Shown: positions 16,324 to 26,060, numbered from the stretch's first letter. The stretch: DNA of 64,000 nt from Bacteroidota bacterium (GCA_023387375.1 JAEWIE010000041.1:1-64000); one strand, 5' to 3'. A program made the numbers and translations. Notes: generated from the letters alone by a model not told the origin.

Positions 16324-17310
16324 TTAGTACACTGAGGCTTTTAACTGCAGTCCACAGGTAGGCGCAAGCCCAAGCATAAGATTCATATTTTGAACCGCTT
16401 GCCCTGACGCCCCCTTAATCAAATTGTCAATAGCGACATGTACGGCCAAATCCTTCTCCACTTGTTCCAAGTAAATCAAGGCTTTGTTCGTGTTTACCAC
16501 TTGTTTTAAATCGATCGGTCCTGGAGATACATGAACAAAATCAGAATATTTGTAAGCGTATTTGTAGGCTTCGAGTACTTCATTCGCAGGCTTCTGAGTT
16601 TTCATCATTAGAGTGACAAAAATCCCACGGGTAAAGGCGCCCCGCCACGGTACAAATTGAAAGTCCATGGGATTTTCTTGCACCTGTGAAACCTGCTTTA
16701 GGATCTCTTCGTTGTGTTGATGCGAAAAGGTCTTATAAGGAGAAATATTTGAGGTTCTCCAATTTGCATTCGTCGTGTGAACAAGGGATCTGCCAGCTCC
16801 AGTGGAACCGGTAATGCCCACGCAGCTGACACTTTCTATTTGTTCGAATTTCGCGAGAGGCAAAAGTCCCAATTGAATCGCCGTCGCAAAACAACCTGGA
16901 TTTGCAATATGCGTCGCACTTGCAATTTGATCTTGATTAAATTCACAGAGGCCGTACACAAATTTACTTTCGTCCCAAAGCTCATCCACACGGAAATCAT
17001 TTCCTAAATCAATAATCCGTGTACCCTTTTCAATGTGCTGCTTATTCTCCGCCATCCACTTTCGGCTCTCTCCATGCGGCAAACACAAAAAGATAACGTC
17101 TGCGGGCTCAATAATTTCTTGAAACGCAAGCGAAGTCTCCCCTAGCAAATCTTTGTGTACCTCAGAGACGGCCTGTCCTTGCATACTGGTGGAGGTTAAA
17201 AAGGAAATCTTTACGTAGGGATGGTACAAAAGAATTCGAATAAGTTCTCCGGCTGTTACGCCAGTGGCTCCTACGATTCCTACTGTGCTTATTTTAGGCT
17301 CTTTACTCAT
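16324..17310 (-). CDS. argC: N-acyl-gamma-glutamyl-phosphate reductase
   Basis: The 328-residue protein has the NADP-binding start VGIVGATGVTAGELIRIL near 11, the catalytic Cys in NPGCFATAIQL near 136, and the conserved FSHQHNEEI near 194. It reduces the acyl-glutamyl phosphate from ArgB. The start overlaps the argG stop by 8 bp, which points to coupled translation. Confidence 0.94.
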   Translation of the reverse strand: MSKEPKISTVGIVGATGVTAGELIRILLYHPYVKISFLTSTSMQGQAVSEVHKDLLGETSLAFQEIIEPADVIFLCLPHGESRKWMAENKQHIEKGTRIIDLGNDFRVDELWDESKFVYGLCEFNQDQIASATHIANPGCFATAIQLGLLPLAKFEQIESVSCVGITGSTGAGRSLVHTTNANWRTSNISPYKTFSHQHNEEILKQVSQVQENPMDFQFVPWRGAFTRGIFVTLMMKTQKPANEVLEAYKYAYKYSDFVHVSPGPIDLKQVVNTNKALIYLEQVEKDLAVHVAIDNLIKGASGQAVQNMNLMLGLAPTCGLQLKASVY

Positions 17311-18493
17311 GGCTATGAATTTGATGGTAAATAGTTAAGGCATTAGCATAAATCTTAGAAAATCCTTTTGCATCCTCTGCGCTCCATCCTTTATTCACTT
17401 CTCCATAAACGCCCGCTTTGCTTTGCATTAAATCATTAGGAGATTCAATTCCAAGTAACGTAAAATAATGAGGATGAAGCTCCACAAAGACTTGTCCTGA
17501 GACTTTCTCTTGAGAGCTCTCAAAAAAGGCTTCAAGATCTTTCATCACAGGATCAAGCACCTGCGCATCATGCAGGTAATTGGCATACTGCAGAGCCAAT
17601 TGCTCTTTCAAAAGAAGCTGCGACTTACTAAGGGTATGTTTTTCTAGCAGATGGTGCGCTTTTATAAGGATCATGGCCGCAGAGGCTTGAAACCCCACTC
17701 GCCCTTTGAGCCCTATGATTGTATCCCCTACGTGAATATCTCTTCCAATTCCAAAGGGAGCCGCTAAAGATTCAAGATACTTAATTGCCTCTAAAGGCAT
17801 AGAGAACTCCCGATCATCTACCCCTGTAATTTCTCCTTTCTTAAAGGTAAGGCCTACACGTAGCGGCTCTTTTGCCGTCACTTCTGAAGGATAAGCCTCT
17901 GGGGGTAAAGGAAGGTTTGAACTTAAAGTTTCTTCTCCTCCGACAGAGGTTCCCCAAATCCCCTTGTTAATGGAATACATTGATTTTTTAAAATCCATTT
18001 TAAATCCATGGGACTCCAAAAACTCAATTTCCTGAGTTCTTGTATACCCCAACTCCCGGATAGGGGTTACGATTTTAATCTCGGGACTCAAAATTTGAAA
18101 AATAGAATCAAACCGGATTTGATCATTTCCAGCTCCCGTGCTTCCATGAGCAATATACTGAGCTCCTAACTTCTTTGCATAGAGTGCAAGCGCTGAGGCT
18201 TGATACACTCTTTCGGAGCTTACCGAAAGCGGATACGTTCCATTTTTAAGCACATTCCCATAAATGAGAAATCGAAGGCAGGAATGATAGTAGGCCTCTT
18301 GCTCATCTAGCACATGAAAACTTGCCGCGCCCAGTTCAAGTGCCCTTCTTTCTGCCTGCTCCAATTCCTCGGGGCTAAACCCTCCTAGATTCACCAAAAC
18401 AGCATGCACCTCCAAATTCAAATTCTTTGAAAGGTACACCGCGCAAAACGACGTGTCAAGCCCACCACTGTAGGCCAAAACTACTTTTTCCAT
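17303..18493 (-). CDS. argG: Argininosuccinate synthase
   Basis: The protein of about 396 residues starts MEKVVLAYSGGLDTS and has the PP-loop ATP pyrophosphatase motif AYSGGLDTS near 7-15, then HGSTGAGNDQIRF and WGTSVGGEE. It joins citrulline and aspartate. A start two codons earlier is possible. Either start overlaps the end of the GNAT gene (stop at 18481), so the two are translationally coupled. Confidence 0.94.
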   Translation of the reverse strand: MEKVVLAYSGGLDTSFCAVYLSKNLNLEVHAVLVNLGGFSPEELEQAERRALELGAASFHVLDEQEAYYHSCLRFLIYGNVLKNGTYPLSVSSERVYQASALALYAKKLGAQYIAHGSTGAGNDQIRFDSIFQILSPEIKIVTPIRELGYTRTQEIEFLESHGFKMDFKKSMYSINKGIWGTSVGGEETLSSNLPLPPEAYPSEVTAKEPLRVGLTFKKGEITGVDDREFSMPLEAIKYLESLAAPFGIGRDIHVGDTIIGLKGRVGFQASAAMILIKAHHLLEKHTLSKSQLLLKEQLALQYANYLHDAQVLDPVMKDLEAFFESSQEKVSGQVFVELHPHYFTLLGIESPNDLMQSKAGVYGEVNKGWSAEDAKGFSKIYANALTIYHQIHSHE

Positions 18494-19131
18494 AACCACT
18501 TTTTCTTATTTTTAAATTTTGCAAACAGAGTTTGACCCTTTTTATTTGTCTCGATGGAGACTGCATCCACCCGTTCTTTATTCTTTAGAGAATTGGGATC
18601 GAAAAGCATCGCTGTACAAAGGCAATTTTTGCGATTCTTACTTTTTAAAATCTCATAATTCACGCAGCTTTCGCAGCCTTTCCAGAAAATCTCATCCTTG
18701 GTTAACTCATCGTAAGTCACCGGCGTATATCCAAGATCGCTATTGATTTTCATCACTGCTTTTCCTGTGGTTAATCCAAAGATCTTGGCCTGTGGAAATT
18801 GCTCTCTAGAATAGGCGAACGTGGCGAGTTTAATTTTCCTTGCAAGACCATTTTCTCGAAACTTTCGTTTGACAATTAACCCGGAATTGGCAACGTAGGT
18901 TTTGTCACTCCACGTTTCAATGTAACAGAATCCGGCCCACTCTCCTTTCGTTGTAAAAGCCATGATCACTTTGCTTTCCTCAATTTTTTGCTCCACGTAA
19001 GCGGCGCTACGTCTTGCGATGCCAGTTCCTCTCGCAAGGGCCGATTCTTCTATTTCTTTTAAGATTTCAGGCACATACTTTTTGTGAGAGCTTTGCGCCA
19101 CAATTACTGTAAATTCAATTTCTTCTTCCAC
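18481..19131 (-). CDS. GNAT acyltransferase, first gene of the arginine operon
   Basis: The 216-residue protein uses a GTG start; no upstream ATG is available. The GNAT core has the CoA-binding segment RKFRENGLARKI (89-100) and VMKINSDLGY, a late beta-strand/helix. The C-terminal part holds four cysteines spaced CESC (153-156) and NCLC (170, 172), a pattern that could bind a metal. No argA or argJ is in the operon, so this enzyme is the best candidate for making N-acetyl- or N-succinyl-glutamate, the first intermediate. It resembles neither E. coli ArgA nor ArgJ in layout. The role is inferred from position. Confidence 0.72.
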   Translation of the reverse strand: MEEEIEFTVIVAQSSHKKYVPEILKEIEESALARGTGIARRSAAYVEQKIEESKVIMAFTTKGEWAGFCYIETWSDKTYVANSGLIVKRKFRENGLARKIKLATFAYSREQFPQAKIFGLTTGKAVMKINSDLGYTPVTYDELTKDEIFWKGCESCVNYEILKSKNRKNCLCTAMLFDPNSLKNKERVDAVSIETNKKGQTLFAKFKNKKKWLWKK

Positions 19132-19150
19132 TTTTATCTAAAACAAGGTG

Positions 19151-19158
19151 CAAATTTA
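19151..19158 (-). promoter_or_regulatory. -7 box for the arginine operon
   Basis: The minus strand reads TAAATTTG, a full match, 19 bp before the GTG start of the GNAT gene. It is the only such box found ahead of the ten-gene operon; all internal gaps are 33 bp or less. Confidence 0.55.
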
Positions 19159-19265
19159 GATATTTTATCTTTATGACCAAACAATAGAAGATAAATTATT
19201 TTGAAGAATTGAATTTTAAAGGTATTTACTTGAAAAATAGCCCAGAATGAAGAAATTTTATCTAC

Positions 19266-19295
19266 AAAAAAGACGGACCCTTTTGAGGTCCGTCT
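19266..19295 (-). terminator. Terminator of ccsBA
   Basis: A perfect 9-bp stem AGACGGACC/GGTCCGTCT (19271-19279 and 19287-19295) has a 7-base loop and is followed on the minus strand by a run of five T. Confidence 0.8.
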
Positions 19296-19304
19296 CTATA
19301 GTAC

Positions 19305-19322
19305 ACTAAGGTATACCTTAGT
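19305..19322. repeat. Perfect 18-bp palindrome over the ccsBA stop codon
   Basis: ACTAAGGTATACCTTAGT is its own reverse complement and contains the ccsBA stop (19318-19320). It could be a second hairpin of the terminator or a protein-binding site. Confidence 0.6.
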
Positions 19323-22300
19323 TTTTGCTATTTAATTTCTTGAATTTGAAATAGGAAACGATGGCTAACAGTAGCATTGAGCCCGTTCCAATATAAACCC
19401 ATGCTGGTACAGGAATCGGATCTCCTGCCGCATAAGAGTGAAGTCCACTTAAGTAGTAGTTTACTCCAAAATAGGTCATAATAATGGAAGAGATTGCAAA
19501 CATACTTGCCACGTGGAAGGCCCATCTTCCTCTAAGTCCAGGAACAAGACGCATATGGATTACAAAAGCATATACCATGACAGAAACGAATGCCCAGGTT
19601 TCTTTCGGGTCCCAGCTCCAATAGCGTCCCCAGGATTCATTCGCCCAAATCCCTCCCAGGAAGGTTCCTACCGTTAGGGCATAAAGTCCAATGGTAAGAG
19701 ACATTTCTGAGACAATGGTTAGCTCTTTAATAGTTCTTTCGTTATGCAGTTTGTAGATATTCTTATTTGCAAGAATGTAAAAGACGAGACATATAATTGC
19801 AATGACGAAGGAGAGCCCAAAGAACCCATAACTCGAAGTAATGATCGCCACGTGAATAATTAACCAGTAGGATTTAAGAACAGGAACAAGTGGAGTAATC
19901 TGCGGATCGAGCGCGGACCCCCCATGGGCAAAGCCCATCATAATCACAGCCACCATAAATCCAGCCGCTGGAATTAAGGCATTTGAATTACGATATAGGG
20001 CAAACCCTGCCGTAATTCCCACCCAAGAAATAAAGACGATAGCTTCATACCCATTACTCCAAGGCGCATGTCCAGAAATATACCAGCGTCCAATTAACCC
20101 CAGTAGTTGCAAGAACCATCCAATGGCACCAATGTAAAGAACAACTTTAATGAGTTTAGCAAAAATGGCTTTTTTCTTAAATAGTTCCACAAACCCTAGT
20201 ACAATGAGAATACCTCCAATCAGTGTGTAGAAGATTAACAATCGGAAGTTGATATCTACTCGATTCATCAGCACCTCTGCTTTTACTTTCGAATCGCTTG
20301 GTACTACGTTTTTCCCCCACGTTTGTTGGTAATTGGAAAGCTCTTGAAGCGCGGCATCTGCCTCTGCCCAATTCCCCGTTTGCTGCGCATGAAGTACAGC
20401 CGAGAAATAAGGACCCATCACTTTTTGAGATTCCATGTCCGGCTCAAAATTCTGATCTAACCAAGAGTGCCATGTTGAGTTTGGATCATTTTTCACAGGA
20501 ACAATTCTCATGAATTGACCGGAGAAAAATTCATTAAAAATTTGAACTCTTTCGTTGACTGCAATCACCTCTTTATCGTAATTGGTTTGCTCTGCGGGTT
20601 TCTTCGCAAACGCTGTATTGTAATCTTCCTCAAGAACGTAATTCAAATTCCCATACTGATCAGATGGAAATAAGTTCATAAGGGCGGTATAGCCTTCCTC
20701 ATTCGCCTTGGTTTTTTTCTTAAGCTCGTCCCCTCCTTTGGTTCCTACCTTAATAAGGGGTACCATGGTCCAACTTGGAGTGTCTGTATTAACAGATAAA
20801 AACCACTGTTCAGGAGTTAATTCCTGATCTCCCGATCCTTTAAACTTATCTTTTTTATATAATTTACGAAGTACATCTAAAGCCTGAGTACTCATCGGAA
20901 CAATACGCCCCTCGTAATTTTGTACAAGCAAATAAGCAAACTTATCGGCGTGCTCTTTGGAAATTCTCGATTTGGCAATCGCTTCGTCCGCCGAGATTCC
21001 TCGTAGAGTAGTCATCGACTGTGCCGCTGAATTCGGACGAGAAGCCTCAGGCTCGTTAGAAATTGCTGCATTCGAATCCGTCACATGAATCGTACCGTCC
21101 TCATGGGTATGGGTAGACTGAGTAGCTGCACTTTGATTTGAAGTTCTCATTTGAGGACTTCCATCTGAAGTACCGTGCGTTTCAATTTTCTGTGCATTAA
21201 GACCCACACTTACTAAAAGTAAAAGTGCAAGCGTCGTATTTTTACGATTGATATTCTTTAGCATCGTATTTAATTTTGAAAAGTGAGTTCCTTTCCAAAA
21301 GAAGATAATAAACATGGAAGTGAAGAGTAAGAAGTATCCAATGTAAGTCACAAGGGTTCCCCAATAGTCATGGTTTACAGAAAGGTGAGTTCCTCTTCTG
21401 TCCTGGTCAAAACTAGCTTGGAAGAATCGATACCCTTTGTGGTTAAGGACATGGTTCATGTAAATTTTGTAAGGTGTTTGTTTTCCCTCATCAATAATTT
21501 GAACATGACTTTCGTACGCACTAGGAGAGTTACTTCCTGGATAGGTTTCCATCACAAAGTCATCAAGTTTCAAAGCAAACGGTGTGGTGTAAATCTTCGG
21601 ACCAAATCCTAGCATAATATTGATTCCATCCAAGGTAATTTGTTTGTACAAATTGGGATTTCCTCTTTCCACTACAAGTTCTACTTGTTGTTTTGTTTTT
21701 GGACCTTGTACTTCTACTGTGAGTGCATCTGGGACCGCTTTGTCTTTATTACGATCTCCTTCAAAAGCAAGAAGTTTCCCTTTTGTAAGTCCCTCCGGAA
21801 CTACGATTCGAATGTCATTGATCGTATAGAGACTGCGAAGTGCCAAAGGCTCATACACATTTGCCTTGACAGAACCACTGTCTTGCGTCGCCATGACCAT
21901 ATATTTAGAATCGACCGGTGTTTTCAAAGATAACTTTCCGTCCGCTTCTTTTCTAAATTCTATCGCTCCTTCAATCGGACTATTGAAACTTACAAGCGTT
22001 CCGTTTAAGGATTTGGACTCACCCTCTTTCAAATAATAGTTGAGCCTTCCACGATCGCCCGTGGTTACAAAGTGAAGATACTCTTGTCCATCGGGACTTT
22101 TAACCAAGCTATCTTTCTTACGCTGTATATAATTAAGCGCTTTCACTTTTATTTTTTCGCCATGAAAATCGTAATTCGCTTTAAAATTATGATGAATCGG
22201 AGACATCATATAAGGCACATCTTTATAACTAAGGACATCGCCCGACTTTTCCATTTGAATCTTAAAGAAGTTCTTGTCGGTAATGATTTCATTGGATGTT

Positions 22301-22629
22301 TCGCCTTCCCTAATGAGCATAATGCCCTCGAAACTAATGTATCTTGTAATAGCTCCTCCTAAAAACAAAAGAATAAACGATAAGTGAAACACAAGGACAG
22401 GCCATTTCTCCCTGCGCCATAAACGATAGCGGCCAATGTTTCCAATAAAATTTAAAATTAAAAGGGCCATCACCGCTTCGAACCATTTGGCCTCGTAAAC
22501 AAGTGCCTTGGCTGTTGGGGTACCATAATCATTCTCTAGAAATGTCGCATAACCCATTGCGCCCGCATAAACTAACAGGAGAACCGCCATGGTTCTCGTC
22601 GATATTAAAATGCTTTGAATCTTTTTCAT
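19318..22629 (-). CDS. ccsBA: Cytochrome c biogenesis fusion protein CcsBA (ResB-CcsA)
   Basis: The 1103-residue protein joins a ResB/Ccs1 half to a CcsA half. The ResB half has membrane segments near 13-30, 52-65 and 78-98, a periplasmic domain to about 420, and a membrane segment near 424-445. The CcsA half at the C-terminus has the tryptophan-rich WWD segment ESWGRYWSWDPKETW near residue 1000 and flanking histidines. System II synthetases of this kind carry haem out and attach it to c-type apocytochromes. Between the halves is a signal-peptide-like segment (about 463-480) and a His/Ser/Thr-rich linker. Confidence 0.93.
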   Translation of the reverse strand: MKKIQSILISTRTMAVLLLVYAGAMGYATFLENDYGTPTAKALVYEAKWFEAVMALLILNFIGNIGRYRLWRREKWPVLVFHLSFILLFLGGAITRYISFEGIMLIREGETSNEIITDKNFFKIQMEKSGDVLSYKDVPYMMSPIHHNFKANYDFHGEKIKVKALNYIQRKKDSLVKSPDGQEYLHFVTTGDRGRLNYYLKEGESKSLNGTLVSFNSPIEGAIEFRKEADGKLSLKTPVDSKYMVMATQDSGSVKANVYEPLALRSLYTINDIRIVVPEGLTKGKLLAFEGDRNKDKAVPDALTVEVQGPKTKQQVELVVERGNPNLYKQITLDGINIMLGFGPKIYTTPFALKLDDFVMETYPGSNSPSAYESHVQIIDEGKQTPYKIYMNHVLNHKGYRFFQASFDQDRRGTHLSVNHDYWGTLVTYIGYFLLFTSMFIIFFWKGTHFSKLNTMLKNINRKNTTLALLLLVSVGLNAQKIETHGTSDGSPQMRTSNQSAATQSTHTHEDGTIHVTDSNAAISNEPEASRPNSAAQSMTTLRGISADEAIAKSRISKEHADKFAYLLVQNYEGRIVPMSTQALDVLRKLYKKDKFKGSGDQELTPEQWFLSVNTDTPSWTMVPLIKVGTKGGDELKKKTKANEEGYTALMNLFPSDQYGNLNYVLEEDYNTAFAKKPAEQTNYDKEVIAVNERVQIFNEFFSGQFMRIVPVKNDPNSTWHSWLDQNFEPDMESQKVMGPYFSAVLHAQQTGNWAEADAALQELSNYQQTWGKNVVPSDSKVKAEVLMNRVDINFRLLIFYTLIGGILIVLGFVELFKKKAIFAKLIKVVLYIGAIGWFLQLLGLIGRWYISGHAPWSNGYEAIVFISWVGITAGFALYRNSNALIPAAGFMVAVIMMGFAHGGSALDPQITPLVPVLKSYWLIIHVAIITSSYGFFGLSFVIAIICLVFYILANKNIYKLHNERTIKELTIVSEMSLTIGLYALTVGTFLGGIWANESWGRYWSWDPKETWAFVSVMVYAFVIHMRLVPGLRGRWAFHVASMFAISSIIMTYFGVNYYLSGLHSYAAGDPIPVPAWVYIGTGSMLLLAIVSYFKFKKLNSKN

Positions 22630-22675
22630 AATCTTGACGTTACCAACCTTTAAGTCAATTTTTCTCGTTTGGATG

Positions 22676-22683
22676 CAAAAATA
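22676..22683 (-). promoter_or_regulatory. -7 box for ccsBA
   Basis: The minus strand reads TATTTTTG, 46 bp before the ATG. Confidence 0.5.
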
Positions 22684-22806
22684 CGTTGTATTATCTTAAC
22701 ACACGAATTTACATCAAGATATTTCTTTCTAAATTTGAGTCATATCCCAAGGAAAGTAGGAGATTAGATATTCCAGTGGGATGCTTAAATTCTAAAGTAA
22801 AAACAT

Positions 22807-22814
22807 TAAATTTG
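22807..22814 (+). promoter_or_regulatory. -7 box for ftsK
   Basis: TAAATTTG ends 14 bp before the ATG, giving a leader of only about 8 nt. The position is accurate to one base. Confidence 0.5.
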
Positions 22815-22828
22815 CCAAGATTGAACTT

Positions 22829-25267
22829 ATGGAAAAGAAAATTAAAACCCCTTCTGCAAGCCGTAGCCTTAGCGACAATAAAACGCTTTCGAAACCGCGC
22901 ATCTTTTTTGGCCTGTTTTTTATCCTACTGAGCCTTATTCTCTTTTTGTCCTTTATTTCCTTTTTATTCAATTGGCAAGGGGACCAAAGCCAGGCGGGCA
23001 GTATGCTTGACAAGACGATAAAATCCTCTAATTTTATTGGCAAATTAGGTGATTATCTTGGCAATTTATTTATTTTCAAAAGTGTTGGAATTGCAGCCTT
23101 CCTCATCGCTTTTCTGGTTTTGATGCTGGGAACACTTATCTTAAAAAAGAAATATTTCAAACCTTGGAAAACCATAGGTCATTCCCTGTTTTTCATATGT
23201 TGGCTTCCTATTTTCCTAGGCGCAGTTACGAAGGGAGAAGGCGTGCTAAGTGGAGTCTATGGCTATCAGATCATGGACTTTTTGTCCTCGATGATCGGAA
23301 GCGTCGGACTTTGGCTTGTAATAGGTTCTAGTATTGCGCTATACTTTATTCTTGAGTTCAATTTAAGACCGAGTGCAATCAAAGAAAAACTTAATGACAT
23401 TAACGAGAACACCCTTGGAAAAGTCAAAGAGTTTTTACCAAGTTCAAATTCCCTAGATCTGGAAGAAGAAATTGAAGAGGAAATGGAAATTGAATCTCCT
23501 GATTCTAAAAACCCTACTCATACAGAGCCTAGTCTTTCTAAAAACACCTTAAACGAATCTACAGCGAGTAGCGCAATTTCGCTCACCCCCACTTTAAACA
23601 CGCCTGTTAGTTCAGTTTCTAATAAAGAGCTTCCTAAAGTTTCAGCTACGACCCAAGAAGACTCTTTTGACTTCAATGTGGAAATCGCAAAAGAGCAGGA
23701 GGAAGACCAGTGGGATGAAATGGCCCAAAAATCCGCAGACCTAGTGAAGGAATACGGACTCTTTGATCATCGTTTAGAACTGGCTAAATTTCAAATGCCC
23801 ACACTTGAGCTATTGAAAGACTATGGAAACGAAGAAATTTCCATCAACCAAGACGAGTTAGAAGAAAACAAAAATAGAATTGTCGGACTTCTTAAGAACT
23901 TTAATGTCGGAATTTCCGAGATTAAAGCAACCATAGGTCCTACCGTCACGCTTTACGAGATTGTGCCCGATGCTGGAATTCGCGTGTCTGCCATTAAAAA
24001 ACTCCAAGACGACATTGCTTTAAATCTATCCGCACATGGGATTCGTATTATTGCCCCTATGCCTGGCAAGGGAACCATAGGAATTGAAGTACCTCGAAAG
24101 ACACCAACCATGGTCTCAATGAAAAGTGTTCTTGCTTCTCAAAAATTCCAAAAGTCAGAAATGGATTTGCCAGTGGTTTTTGGAAAAACCATCTCAAACG
24201 AAATCTTCATGGCGGATCTAGCCAAAATGCCTCACCTACTTATGGCAGGAGCAACCGGTCAAGGAAAATCCGTCGGAATCAATGCCATTCTGACCTCACT
24301 ACTCTATAAGAAACACCCAAGCGAAATTAAATTTGTGATGGTAGATCCTAAAAAAGTAGAACTGACTCTTTATTCAAAAATTGAGCGCCATTATCTAGCC
24401 AAGCTCCCTGGATCCGAGGAAGCGATTATCACAGAAAACTCAAAAGTAATTGCGACACTGAACTCATTGTGCGTGGAAATGGATACAAGGTATGATCTAC
24501 TAAAAAATGCATTCTGTCGTACCATTAAGGAATACAATAAAAAGTTCTCTGAACGCAAGTTAAATCCTGAAAACGGTCATAGATATCTACCCTATATTGT
24601 ACTTGTCGTAGATGAGTTTGCCGATCTCATCATGACGGCTGGAAAAGAAGTGGAACACCCGATTGCGAGACTTGCCCAGCTTGCAAGAGCCGTGGGGATT
24701 CACCTAATTGTGGCTACACAAAGACCTTCTGTCAACGTAATTACAGGGATGATTAAAGCCAACTTCCCAGCAAGAGCGGCTTTCCGTGTGATCTCCAATG
24801 TCGACTCCCGTACGATTTTAGATTCCCCAGGGGCTGAGCAGCTCATCGGAAAAGGAGACATGCTTTATTTTAATGGAAACGAAATCGTTCGACTCCAATG
24901 TGCCTTTGTGGATACCCCTGAAGTGGAAAGAATTGTAGATTACATTGGCGCCCAGAAAGGCTACAGTTCTGCGATGATTCTTCCCGATCCCCCTCAAGAG
25001 GAAGGTTCCTCCGCGAGCGTGGAGTTCGATCCCAACGAAAAAGATGCGCTCTTTGAGCAAGCTGCCAAAATTGTAGTCTCTACTCAACAAGGTTCTACCT
25101 CCATGCTCCAACGTCAATTAAAACTAGGATACAACCGCGCAGGACGAATCATGGACCAGTTAGAAGCAAGCGGTATTGTTGGAGGCTTTAATGGAGCAAA
25201 AGCAAGAGAGGTTTTGATCACCGATCTAAATGCTTTGGAACAGTTTTTGGAAGAATTGCGCCCGTAA
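22829..25267 (+). CDS. ftsK: DNA translocase FtsK/SpoIIIE
   Basis: The 812-residue protein has four N-terminal membrane segments (about 28-180) and an acidic, Ser/Thr-rich linker (about 200-300). The translocase motor has Walker A AGATGQGKS near 473 and Walker B VLVVDEFADL near 590. The C-terminal gamma winged helix ends near GYNRAGRIMDQLE and would read the KOPS-like orienting sequences. It moves DNA through the closing septum and supports XerCD recombination. The linker is short compared with E. coli FtsK, as is usual in Bacteroidota. lolA follows after 86 bp. Confidence 0.95.
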   Translation: MEKKIKTPSASRSLSDNKTLSKPRIFFGLFFILLSLILFLSFISFLFNWQGDQSQAGSMLDKTIKSSNFIGKLGDYLGNLFIFKSVGIAAFLIAFLVLMLGTLILKKKYFKPWKTIGHSLFFICWLPIFLGAVTKGEGVLSGVYGYQIMDFLSSMIGSVGLWLVIGSSIALYFILEFNLRPSAIKEKLNDINENTLGKVKEFLPSSNSLDLEEEIEEEMEIESPDSKNPTHTEPSLSKNTLNESTASSAISLTPTLNTPVSSVSNKELPKVSATTQEDSFDFNVEIAKEQEEDQWDEMAQKSADLVKEYGLFDHRLELAKFQMPTLELLKDYGNEEISINQDELEENKNRIVGLLKNFNVGISEIKATIGPTVTLYEIVPDAGIRVSAIKKLQDDIALNLSAHGIRIIAPMPGKGTIGIEVPRKTPTMVSMKSVLASQKFQKSEMDLPVVFGKTISNEIFMADLAKMPHLLMAGATGQGKSVGINAILTSLLYKKHPSEIKFVMVDPKKVELTLYSKIERHYLAKLPGSEEAIITENSKVIATLNSLCVEMDTRYDLLKNAFCRTIKEYNKKFSERKLNPENGHRYLPYIVLVVDEFADLIMTAGKEVEHPIARLAQLARAVGIHLIVATQRPSVNVITGMIKANFPARAAFRVISNVDSRTILDSPGAEQLIGKGDMLYFNGNEIVRLQCAFVDTPEVERIVDYIGAQKGYSSAMILPDPPQEEGSSASVEFDPNEKDALFEQAAKIVVSTQQGSTSMLQRQLKLGYNRAGRIMDQLEASGIVGGFNGAKAREVLITDLNALEQFLEELRP

Positions 25268-25353
25268 GCTTGGAAAGTCTTGAACGCTTGGCAGGGAGGC
25301 TAAAGTTTAACTTTTAACTAGAAAGCTTATCCAAGAAATAGTAATTCACAAAA

Positions 25354-26004
25354 ATGAAAATAAAAATGATAAAAAAAATGGCCATAGCCTTTGGAACTGT
25401 TGCGTTTCTAGGCACCTTAAGCGCGCAAAGCGCGGATCAAAAATCGCGAACGATTCTCGATGCGGTTTCCAAAACCTATAAATCAAACCAAAACACCTAC
25501 TTTAAGTTCGCGTACGGAACAGGAGCGTCAGGGAAAGTGACCCAAACACAAACAGGTATCTTCTACACCACTCCCACAAAGTACAAGCTAAAAATAATGG
25601 AAACGGAGCAACTTTTTGACGGATCCAAAGTATATAACATTAGTGAGGATGATAAGGAGGTGACCATTGCGAAGGCATCTGGAAGCGAGATGATGTTCTC
25701 CCCAACCAATTATTTGGATACCTACAAGTCTAATTACAACACCACCTATGTAGGAAAACGTTCGCTAGGAGGAGTTCAAACGGACCTTATCAAGTTAACG
25801 CCGGTAAAAAACAATGGAATTAAATACGTGTTTATCTATGTAAATGCGTCAAAAAACCAACTGGTCAAAGTAGAACAGTATTCTTCGGACAACCAAGTGG
25901 CGGTTATCGCCATACAGGACTACCGGGCAAATCAAAAATTAGCCTCTGATTTTTTCCAGTTTAACCGTCAAGACTATCAAAATTATTTGATCACGGAACT
26001 ATAA
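25354..26004 (+). CDS. lolA: LolA-like outer membrane lipoprotein carrier
   Basis: The 216-residue protein has a signal peptide (MIKKMAIAFGTVAFLGTLSAQ, likely cut after Ala or Gln near 25). It then has the LolA pattern of beta-strands forming an open barrel, with GIFYTTPTKYKLKIME near 70 and YNISEDDKEVTIAK near 92. It would carry lipoproteins through the periplasm. The ATG at 25354 or the one four codons later may be used. A strong terminator lies 24 bp after the stop. Confidence 0.83.
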   Translation: MKIKMIKKMAIAFGTVAFLGTLSAQSADQKSRTILDAVSKTYKSNQNTYFKFAYGTGASGKVTQTQTGIFYTTPTKYKLKIMETEQLFDGSKVYNISEDDKEVTIAKASGSEMMFSPTNYLDTYKSNYNTTYVGKRSLGGVQTDLIKLTPVKNNGIKYVFIYVNASKNQLVKVEQYSSDNQVAVIAIQDYRANQKLASDFFQFNRQDYQNYLITEL

Positions 26005-26027
26005 TTCAAAAAATCGAAAGAGATTAG

Positions 26028-26058
26028 AGTCACAAAGTTTTTGCTTTGTGACTTTTTA
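26028..26058 (+). terminator. Terminator of lolA
   Basis: A perfect 10-bp stem AGTCACAAAG/CTTTGTGACT (26028-26037, 26044-26053) has loop TTTTTG, followed by TTTTT. The loop also supplies a TTG 17 bp before the lptG -7 box, so terminator and promoter are interleaved. Confidence 0.85.
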
Positions 26059-26060
26059 AG

